A stretch of 12,515 nt of DNA, from the NCBI GenBank assembly GCA_963592135.1, contig CAVAVP010000014.1:1-12515 (forward strand), written 5' to 3'. The notes beneath the pieces were generated by a model that was not told the origin of the DNA, ran no database searches, and saw only the letters and a program-made list of their open reading frames with translations. Shown here one piece after another: positions 7,243 through 12,515 of the stretch. Position 1 is the first letter of the stretch; the number at the start of each line of letters is the position of its first letter. This stretch comes from UBA3700 sp963592135. Lineage in GTDB: Bacteria; Bacillota; Clostridia; Christensenellales; UBA3700. The position numbers were made by a program, and so were the translations under genes.

Positions 7243-7269
7243 ATTATACTATTTAATCCATATTGTCTA
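7243..7269 (-). promoter_or_regulatory. Leaderless-type promoter of the O-antigen-ligase-like gene
   Basis: A perfect TATAAT (7243-7248 on the minus strand) ends 6 nt before the ATG at 7234-7236, so the predicted transcription start coincides with the start codon. A TAGACA hexamer (7264-7269) is the best -35, but at a short 15-bp spacing. Confidence 0.5.
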
Positions 7270-7295
7270 CTATTTTTTTAATATTTTAAATAGTA
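7247..7295. repeat. Three copies of TACTATTT over the promoter (candidate operator)
   Basis: TACTATTT occurs directly at 7247-7254 and 7268-7275 and inverted (AAATAGTA) at 7288-7295. Start-to-start spacings are 21 and 20 bp, two helical turns each. The first copy overlaps the -10 box and the second overlaps the -35 candidate. The arrangement is what a cooperatively binding repressor would use; no regulator gene is adjacent. Confidence 0.45.
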
Positions 7296-7329
7296 TGCAC
7301 TAGCAAAAAAACATTTTTTATATTTATAG

Positions 7330-7368
7330 TAAATAAAAATACTGCCTACTTTTCATAGGCAGTACTTT
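7330..7368 (-). terminator. Intrinsic terminator of the M28 peptidase gene
   Basis: A perfect 9-bp stem (7340-7348 with 7356-7364, arm TACTGCCTA) with a 7-nt loop extends by A-U pairs and one G-U on the minus strand and runs into UUUUUAUUU. It is about 17 bp past the stop codon of the peptidase gene. Confidence 0.9.
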
Positions 7369-7384
7369 AGATTTTTTTTGTTAA

Positions 7385-8635
7385 TTATTCACCATATTTT
7401 TTATCAAAATTCTCTAGCATTTTTACAGAAACTGCATAACAATCTGCAAGAGCTTCTTGATCAAGGTTAGTCCATGTATCTTTTCTTGTATGGTAATATG
7501 GTTGTAAGTTATAATCCATGGCACCTATAGATATGGTTTTAAATCCACCAAACTTTTTAAATGCAGCAGCATCGGTTGCTCCCCCAAAAGGAGGAATAAT
7601 ACCTTTTGAACATTTAATACCAAGTTCATCTGCTGCCTCAACAAAGGCATCGCCTACTTCTTTATCTAATGCAACTGTTGCATTTAAATCTCTATAGTTT
7701 GCAGCTAAGAACTTTCCTTCTCTTATAGTATCGTAAGATATAATCCATGTTGGCACATCATTATAATCGTTTTTATGAGCTTCGGCCCATGCCCAAGCAC
7801 CACGAAGTCCAGCCTCTTCAGATCCTGTTGTAATAACTCCAATTTCTGTATGCTCAAGTTCTATTCCTTGCTCTTTTAATGCCTTTAAAATAGCAATACC
7901 CATATAGCAACCAGATAGGTTATCATTAGCACCATCTACTATAATTTTTTCATTCCACATAAAACAAAGTGCAATAAACCAAGGAATAAAGAAAAGTCCT
8001 ATTAAAGATAAAATTAAATTTAATGTCATGGTTGACTTCATAATAGGAATAACTGGTCCTAATATTGCAGTATTAATTATTCCTACTACAAACATATAAA
8101 CAAGCCCTAGTCCACCAAATATATATTGAGAAATATGTGCAATACCACCATATTTTTCGTTTACTGGCCATAACCAACAAGCATCAGCATGTCCATTAAA
8201 GAATATTCTAGCTTTAACCTCACCTTTTGGCTTTTTTATAGCCGTCATATTATGTCCTGTCTCTTCTTTAAATAATGGGTCTAATAATTTTTTATATAAA
8301 CCAAATTGTAAAAATAAAATAACAAGGGCAATAAAAGATAAAATGATTCCAACTACTGGAACAAAAAAGTTTGCAATAAAAGCAGCAGTACCCAATGCCA
8401 CACAATAATAAATCCATCCGAAGAAAGAACCAGGATTTTCTTTAAAACTTTCAAGTTTAGTATATTCTGCCCCACCTTCTTTTACCATAACTTCACCCAT
8501 ATATTCACAGGCCATTTTTTCACCTTCTGAACCAGGGTTTCTTTTTGGCATATCACGACAAATATGAGTAATTTCATCCATCATAAATTTTGCCGATTCA
8601 TTTTTGTTCTCAATTAATTTTGATAAATCTGCCAT
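7385..8635 (-). CDS. Membrane-embedded M28 family metallopeptidase
   Basis: The 416-residue product carries the full M28 di-zinc ligand set: H149 and D151 (NGHADAC), bridging D238 (GANDNLSG), E273/E274 (TGSEEAGLRGA), D302 (SYDTI) and H382 (YYHTRKD). M28 enzymes are mainly aminopeptidases that trim peptides from the N-terminus. Unusually, two helical hairpins interrupt the protein: membrane segments at about 71-90 and 92-112 before the ligands, and at about 169-191 and 204-226 between D151 and D238. There is no signal peptide, the N-terminus is charged, and four helices return the chain to the same side, so the active site is predicted to face the cytoplasm. GGAGG 9 nt upstream supports the start. 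It has its own extended -10 promoter and terminator and is monocistronic. The natural substrate is unknown. Confidence 0.9.
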   Translation of the reverse strand: MADLSKLIENKNESAKFMMDEITHICRDMPKRNPGSEGEKMACEYMGEVMVKEGGAEYTKLESFKENPGSFFGWIYYCVALGTAAFIANFFVPVVGIILSFIALVILFLQFGLYKKLLDPLFKEETGHNMTAIKKPKGEVKARIFFNGHADACWLWPVNEKYGGIAHISQYIFGGLGLVYMFVVGIINTAILGPVIPIMKSTMTLNLILSLIGLFFIPWFIALCFMWNEKIIVDGANDNLSGCYMGIAILKALKEQGIELEHTEIGVITTGSEEAGLRGAWAWAEAHKNDYNDVPTWIISYDTIREGKFLAANYRDLNATVALDKEVGDAFVEAADELGIKCSKGIIPPFGGATDAAAFKKFGGFKTISIGAMDYNLQPYYHTRKDTWTNLDQEALADCYAVSVKMLENFDKKYGE

Positions 8636-8658
8636 ACAATAAATCCTCCACGTTTCTT

Positions 8659-8667
8659 ATTTTAGCA
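8659..8667 (-). promoter_or_regulatory. Extended -10 promoter of the M28 peptidase gene
   Basis: The minus strand reads TGCTAAAAT, a TGn-extended -10 with one mismatch in the hexamer. A weak TTAAAA lies 17 bp upstream. The start near 8652 would give a leader of about 16 nt carrying the GGAGG site (8645-8649). Confidence 0.5.
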
Positions 8668-8717
8668 AAAACAAATACGCTTTTTAATAGAAAAATTAAA
8701 AATCTATGTAAAATACA

Positions 8718-8750
8718 TAAAAAAATAGCTACCCATAATGAGTAGCTATT
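8718..8750 (-). terminator. Intrinsic terminator of the NifU-like/GGGtGRT operon
   Basis: An 11-bp stem (8724-8734 with 8740-8750, core AATAGCTAC, one G-U on the minus strand) has a 5-nt ATTAT loop and is followed by seven or more U. It lies about 20 bp past the GGGtGRT stop codon. Confidence 0.9.
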
Positions 8751-8769
8751 CTAAAATTAATATTTAAAT

Positions 8770-9777
8770 TTATTTGTTCATTGCTTGAGATACAGCAACT
8801 GCAACTGCAACTGTAGCACCAACCATTGGGTTGTTACCCATACCAATTAATCCCATCATTTCTACGTGAGCAGGAACTGATGATGAACCAGCAAATTGAG
8901 CATCTGAATGCATACGTCCCATTGTATCTGTCATACCATATGAAGCAGGGCCAGCAGCCATATTATCTGGGTGTAATGTACGTCCTGTACCACCACCAGA
9001 AGCTACTGAGAAGTATTTCTTACCCATTTCGATACATTCTTTCTTGTATGTTCCAGCAACTGGATGTTGGAATCTTGTTGGGTTTGTAGAGTTACCAGTA
9101 ATAGAAACATCAACTCCTTCTAAATGCATGATTGCAACACCTTCTCTAACATCATCTGCACCATAGCATCTTACAGCTAGTCTATCTGGATTTGAACCAT
9201 ACTTTGTTTCTTTAACAATTGATACCTTACCTGTTGCATAATCAAAAGATGTTTCAACGTGTGTAAATCCATTAATTCTAGAAATGATCTTAGCTGCATC
9301 TTTTCCTAAACCATTTAAAATAACTCTTAATGGTTCTTTTCTAACCTTGTTTGCAGTTTTAGCAATACCGATAGCACCTTCTGCAGCAGCAAATGATTCA
9401 TGTCCTGCCAAAAAAGCGAAACACTTAGAATTTTCATTTAATAACATAGCACCTAAATTACCATGTCCTAAGCCTACCTTTCTATCATCAGCAACAGATC
9501 CAGGAATACAGAATGATTGTAATCCTACTCCAATCCATTTTGCAGCTTCTTCTGCTGTCTTTGCTCCTTTCTTAATAGCAATAGCAGCACCTACCATATA
9601 TGCATAACATGCATTTTCAAAACAAATTGTTTGGATATCTTTTACCATTTGGTAAACATCTAATCCCTTTTCTTTTGTTATCTTTTCAGCTTCTTCAATA
9701 GAAGAAATACCAGCTTCGTTTAAAGCTTTATTAATTTGGTTAATACGTCTTTCGTATCCTTCAAATGTGATTGCCAT
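8770..9777 (-). CDS. GGGtGRT family protein
   Basis: This 335-residue protein belongs to the family named for its signature, seen here as SGGGTGRTLHPDNMAAGP (260-277). The family has no established biochemical function and is found mostly in anaerobes beside a NifU-like scaffold gene, exactly as here. Other visible features are an N-terminal helical region, Gly-rich GLGHGNLGAM (102-111), AGHESFAAAEGAIG (124-137), and six cysteines (52, 57, 90, 119, 204, 248), several of which could bind a metal or cluster. The C-terminus is Ala/Val/Gly-rich (about 305-331) but too polar in context to be a clear membrane anchor. A strong AAGGAGG lies 10 nt before the ATG, inside the 18-bp gap to the upstream gene, so it should be translated well from the same mRNA. 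The Gly-rich motif could bind a nucleotide or phosphate; that is inference. Confidence 0.93.
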   Translation of the reverse strand: MAITFEGYERRINQINKALNEAGISSIEEAEKITKEKGLDVYQMVKDIQTICFENACYAYMVGAAIAIKKGAKTAEEAAKWIGVGLQSFCIPGSVADDRKVGLGHGNLGAMLLNENSKCFAFLAGHESFAAAEGAIGIAKTANKVRKEPLRVILNGLGKDAAKIISRINGFTHVETSFDYATGKVSIVKETKYGSNPDRLAVRCYGADDVREGVAIMHLEGVDVSITGNSTNPTRFQHPVAGTYKKECIEMGKKYFSVASGGGTGRTLHPDNMAAGPASYGMTDTMGRMHSDAQFAGSSSVPAHVEMMGLIGMGNNPMVGATVAVAVAVSQAMNK

Positions 9778-9795
9778 AGTTAATATTCCTCCTTA

Positions 9796-10488
9796 TTATT
9801 CTTTACGTGGATCAATGTACTTAACAGCATCATTGTATCTTCCGTATTGGCCTTTTGCCTTTTCAAGAGCTTCTTCAGCTTTTAAGCCCTTCTTCATAAA
9901 ATCTGTAAACTTACCTAATGATAAATATTGATAACCGCAGATTTCATTGTTTTCATCAAGTCCGATAGAAGTAATATATCCTTCAGCTAATTCTAGATAT
10001 CTTGGTCCTTTTTCTTTTGTAGAATAAATAGTACCGACTTGTGAACGTAATCCCTTTCCTAAGTCTTCAAGACCAGCACCTACTGGTAAACCATTTTCAG
10101 AGAAAGCAGATTGTGTTCTACCATAAATTATTTGTAAGAATAATTCTCTCATAGCAGTATTGATAGCGTCACATACCAAGTCTGTATTAACAGCCTCAAG
10201 AACTGTCTTACCAACAATTGCTTCACTTGCCATAGCTGCAGAGTGTGTCATACCTGAACATCCAATTGTTTCAATTAAAGCTTCTTCTATAATGCCGTTT
10301 TTAACATTTAAAGAAATCTTACAAGCACCTTGTTGTGGAGCACACCAACCAATACCATGAGTGAAACCATTGATATCTTTGATTTCTCTTGAGTATACCC
10401 ATTTTCCTTCTTCAGGAATAGGAGCACATCCATGTGAAGCGCCACAAGTAACTTTGCACATATTTTGTACATCTTTTGTGTATTGCAT
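9796..10488 (-). CDS. NifU-like iron-sulfur cluster scaffold protein (GGGtGRT partner)
   Basis: The 230-residue product contains a NifU_N/IscU-like domain. Three cysteines spaced like the scaffold's cluster ligands are C49 (GWCAPQQGAC), C77 (ETIGCSGMTHSAAMASEAIVG) and C106 (LVCDAINTA); the GCSGMTHSAAMASE segment matches the GC-x-(A/S)-rich helix of IscU. It differs from housekeeping IscU/SufU in two ways: an N-terminal extension with three more cysteines (C11, C15, C21), and a C-terminal part (about 140-230) containing GLRSQVGTIY and a YLSLGKFTDFMKKG helix. It is the first gene of a two-gene operon with the GGGtGRT protein. The start is supported by AAGGAGA about 9 nt upstream. No sulfurase or other isc/suf/nif gene is in the window, so whether it builds clusters for general use or only for its partner is open. 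Confidence 0.9.
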   Translation of the reverse strand: MQYTKDVQNMCKVTCGASHGCAPIPEEGKWVYSREIKDINGFTHGIGWCAPQQGACKISLNVKNGIIEEALIETIGCSGMTHSAAMASEAIVGKTVLEAVNTDLVCDAINTAMRELFLQIIYGRTQSAFSENGLPVGAGLEDLGKGLRSQVGTIYSTKEKGPRYLELAEGYITSIGLDENNEICGYQYLSLGKFTDFMKKGLKAEEALEKAKGQYGRYNDAVKYIDPRKE

Positions 10489-10524
10489 TTTAAAAATCTC
10501 CTTGTTATTTTTTCTATCTCGAAT

Positions 10525-10552
10525 ATTATATAATATTTTAATTTTTTTTCAA
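10525..10552 (-). promoter_or_regulatory. Promoter of the NifU-like/GGGtGRT operon
   Basis: TTGAAA (10547-10552) and a perfect TATAAT (10525-10530) are 16 bp apart on the minus strand, with an A/T tract between. The predicted start near 10518 gives a leader of about 30 nt containing AAGGAGA. No riboswitch-sized leader is present. Confidence 0.7.
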
Positions 10553-10586
10553 ACAAAATAATTATCTAAGTTTATACATTTTGATA

Positions 10587-10592
10587 TATAAT
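10587..10592 (+). promoter_or_regulatory. -10 box placing transcription start at the phosphatase ATG
   Basis: A perfect TATAAT ends 6 nt before the ATG at 10599, so transcription would start at the A of the start codon. No Shine-Dalgarno is present, and no clear -35 was found 16-18 bp upstream. The spacing is the same as that before the O-antigen-ligase-like gene. Confidence 0.45.
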
Positions 10593-10598
10593 CATACT

Positions 10599-11216
10599 AT
10601 GAAAATTTATATTGTAAGACATGGAGAAACAGATGCCAATAAACAAGGTAAACTGCAAGGTTTATCTGATGAACCATTAAATATAAATGGTATAAATCTA
10701 GCCAAAATAACTGGTAAAGCTTTAAAAGATATAAACTTTTATAAGGCTTATTCTTCTCCTCTTTTACGTGCAAAAACGACAATTTCAACTATATTAAATG
10801 AAAATAATAATCCATCTACTCCAATCATCTTGGATAACAGACTAATTGAAGTTGATATGGGTGATTGGCAAGGTAAAAGATTTAAAGAACCCAATGCCGA
10901 AATCAATATAAGTGATGCAAATCAATTTTTTACAAATCCTTTTGAATTTAGTGGAATCCCAAATGGAGAATCTGTCTATTTAGTTTGCAATAGGACCCAA
11001 CAATTTGTAAAGGAATTAATTTCACTAAATAATGATAATAATTATCTTATAGGCACACATGGTTTTGCTATGCGTGCCATGCTTAATTTTTTATATAAAG
11101 ATAAACATGACTTTTGGCACGGACATGTTCCGTATAATTGTTCATTAAGTGTTATTGAAGCAAAAAATGGCGATATAAAACTAATTCAAGACGATATCAT
11201 TTTTTACAATAAATAA
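10599..11216 (+). CDS. Histidine phosphatase family protein (phosphoglycerate-mutase-like)
   Basis: From the ATG at 10599 the product has 205 residues, normal for the branch 1 histidine phosphatase family. The catalytic pocket is complete: RHGE at 7-10 with nucleophile H8, SSPLLRAKTT (52-61) with R57, acidic E84 in RLIEVDMGDWQG, and the second histidine H154 in GTHGFAMR. Members are cofactor-dependent phosphoglycerate mutases or broad phosphatases acting on sugar phosphates, nucleotides or cobalamin precursors; the short length and LQGLSDEPLN segment favour a phosphatase over a glycolytic mutase. An in-frame TTG at 10581 would add six residues (MIYNHT), but family alignment places the strand MKIYIVRHGET at the true start. 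The gene is transcribed divergently from the NifU-like gene and ends 13 bp from the convergent LRR gene, with no GC-rich terminator between them. Confidence 0.93.
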   Translation: MKIYIVRHGETDANKQGKLQGLSDEPLNINGINLAKITGKALKDINFYKAYSSPLLRAKTTISTILNENNNPSTPIILDNRLIEVDMGDWQGKRFKEPNAEINISDANQFFTNPFEFSGIPNGESVYLVCNRTQQFVKELISLNNDNNYLIGTHGFAMRAMLNFLYKDKHDFWHGHVPYNCSLSVIEAKNGDIKLIQDDIIFYNK

Positions 11217-11229
11217 AATATTCCTTAAT

Positions 11230-12351
11230 TTATTGATTAATAGTAGGAACGTTATTTACATAATGCCAGTAGATAGTATCTGAATCACTTACTTTAGTTT
11301 CATCATAATAACATACTTTAGCATTATTTAATTCTTCTTGATCGGTATCACTATGTTTATTAATATTTTCCCAATTTATTTTACTAGATGTATAATAAAT
11401 AGTTATTTGTTGAGTATTAGACTTAAAGAATCCTTTGTTGATTTCATTTACGCTGCTAGGAATCACAACATATTCTAATGATTGACAATTTTGGAACATT
11501 TGAGCATTAAGAAGCGTAATATTGGTTTTATCAAATGATATATATTTTAATTTAGAACAATTCATAAAAGCTGCAGATTCAATATTAGTTACACTTCTAG
11601 GAATTTCTATACTTGCAATACTCGTTCCATAAAATGCACCATTCCCAATACTATTTATTGTAGAAGGTAAATTAATACTAGTTATACTTGAGCAACTAGC
11701 AAATGCCATATTACTAATAGTTGTTACTCCGCTAGGAATAGTTATAGTGATATCCTTATGTTCATTTATACTATATCCGCATTCGCTATCTTGACATATT
11801 CCACGATAATAATTATGAAATGTTTCATTTTGTCTTTTATCACATCTATTACATTTATTAAAATGCACATTTTGATCAGCAGATAATGTAGTTTCAAAGT
11901 TATGTTCTAATTTATTAATAACTAATGAAGTTAATTCTATATTCCCGGCATTATCTTCAAAATCTTTTGAACACAATGAACATGTATAATGAGCTTTTAC
12001 ACCATCTTCAGTGCATGTTGGCTCTACTTGTGCTATATAAACAATATTATGAACAAGTTTATTTAAAGTTGTGTCAGTTACTTGATACAAACCCTCAGGA
12101 TCATAATATTTTTTATTACAGTGAAAACATTCGTAATATGCTATATTCCCACTAGCCGTACATGTTGGTTCCACTTTTTCATGTCTTACAAGCTCATGTG
12201 TATTTGTATTTTGACATCCTTTACACAAAAAAATTATTAAAACAATTGCTATTACTAATAATAAAACTATTGAAATTGTTATATAAATTCTCTTTTTTGA
12301 TTTATTATTTCTATTTTCTCTTTCAGTTTCTTTTTCTTTATTCTGTTCCAT
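11230..12351 (-). CDS. Membrane-anchored Cys-rich, BspA-type leucine-rich-repeat surface protein
   Basis: The 373-residue product has a charged cytoplasmic start (1-21), one membrane helix (about 22-43) and an extracellular remainder. Residues 53-140 hold two copies of a repeat with the pattern VEPTC-x10-C-x2-C: C64/C75/C78 and C113/C124/C127 (VEPTCTASG, ECFHC; VEPTCTEDG, TCSLC). Degenerate CNRC (167-170) and CQDSECGY (186-193) follow. The CxxC pairs suggest zinc or disulfide stabilisation. Residues about 200-320 are BspA-like LRRs (LRR_5), for example SGVTTISNMAFASCSSITSI. The C-terminal module ends in YWHYVNNVPTI, a motif common at the end of such proteins in gut Bacillota. BspA-type LRRs usually mediate adhesion or host binding. 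Only a weak AAGAG precedes the ATG, so the start is less certain than most; the helix position fits it. No transport or sortase signal was found. Confidence 0.88.
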   Translation of the reverse strand: MEQNKEKETERENRNNKSKKRIYITISIVLLLVIAIVLIIFLCKGCQNTNTHELVRHEKVEPTCTASGNIAYYECFHCNKKYYDPEGLYQVTDTTLNKLVHNIVYIAQVEPTCTEDGVKAHYTCSLCSKDFEDNAGNIELTSLVINKLEHNFETTLSADQNVHFNKCNRCDKRQNETFHNYYRGICQDSECGYSINEHKDITITIPSGVTTISNMAFASCSSITSINLPSTINSIGNGAFYGTSIASIEIPRSVTNIESAAFMNCSKLKYISFDKTNITLLNAQMFQNCQSLEYVVIPSSVNEINKGFFKSNTQQITIYYTSSKINWENINKHSDTDQEELNNAKVCYYDETKVSDSDTIYWHYVNNVPTINQ

Positions 12352-12515
12352 TATCTACTCTTATTTATTTTACAAGCTAATCACAAATACTATGTATTTA
12401 TAAATGCATTCAAAAGTATACATCTTTAGCCATTTAAAATCAAACAAATTACGATCTAGTAAATTTAAGTTATATATTTATTCAAGCATTATATAAATAA
12501 AAAAAAAAAATATTA

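Noticed and set aside
9284..9607. 107-codon plus-strand frame opposite the GGGtGRT gene
   Set aside because: It lies entirely antisense to a well-supported gene, has no ribosome site, and its sequence is a mirror of the Ala/Gly-rich codons.
10581..10598. TTG start adding MIYNHT to the histidine phosphatase
   Set aside because: The family begins at the strand before RHGE, the TTG has no ribosome site, and the region overlaps the -10 box.
12214..12231. Lipoprotein signal in the LRR protein (FLCKGC after the membrane helix)
   Set aside because: Residues before the Cys (IFLC) do not match the lipobox, which needs a small residue just before the Cys; a plain membrane anchor fits better.
12352..12515. 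Promoter or other feature upstream of the LRR gene
   Set aside because: The stretch is almost entirely A/T with several TATAAA/TAAAAT-like words but no correctly spaced pair; nothing can be supported there.

Overview
This is an AT-rich window (roughly 70% A+T by eye) with Bacillota-like gene content: strong GGAGG/AGGAG ribosome binding sites, intrinsic terminators, a DegV protein, and a BspA-type leucine-rich-repeat surface protein. The best inference is an uncultured, anaerobic, gut-type member of the Bacilli (Erysipelotrichales/RF39-like), because the GGGtGRT + NifU-like pair and this style of LRR protein are typical of such genomes. Trp is encoded by TGG wherever I checked and nothing calls for UGA recoding, so the standard code fits. 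All eleven complete genes stop with TAA. Ten of the twelve genes are on the minus strand.

Layout, left to right. 1-59: the first 19 codons of an unidentified minus-strand gene with its own promoter. 321-1550: a single-pass membrane protein of unknown function with a very acidic N-terminus. 1720-2610 (+): a DegV-family fatty-acid-binding protein, transcribed divergently from it. 2611-2793: back-to-back terminators. 2794-5703 (-): a tight three-gene operon read tyrS > yigZ > ilvE, with a near-consensus promoter and a small hairpin at the predicted 5' end of the mRNA, but no T-box. 5878-7236 (-): an orphan O-antigen-ligase/polymerase-like membrane protein whose promoter region carries three copies of an 8-bp word. 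7385-8635 (-): a membrane-embedded M28 metallopeptidase. 8770-10488 (-): a two-gene operon of a NifU-like Fe-S scaffold protein followed by a GGGtGRT protein. 10599-11216 (+): a histidine phosphatase with a leaderless-type start. 11230-12351 (-): a membrane-anchored Cys-rich LRR surface protein, converging on the phosphatase with only 13 bp between them.

How the genes relate: most are single-gene units with their own promoter and terminator. The real operons are tyrS-yigZ-ilvE (aminoacylation, a conserved translation/stress-associated protein, amino-acid transamination) and the NifU-like/GGGtGRT pair. The pair is the best candidate here for an under-described system: both proteins are Cys-rich, the scaffold has an added N-terminal Cys cluster, and they form a self-contained transcription unit away from any isc/suf/nif genes in the window. 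Recurring promoter habits are extended -10 boxes (TGnTATAAT-like), short leaders, and two genes where TATAAT lies exactly 6 nt before the ATG with no Shine-Dalgarno. I see no tRNA, rRNA, CRISPR, IS element or attachment site.
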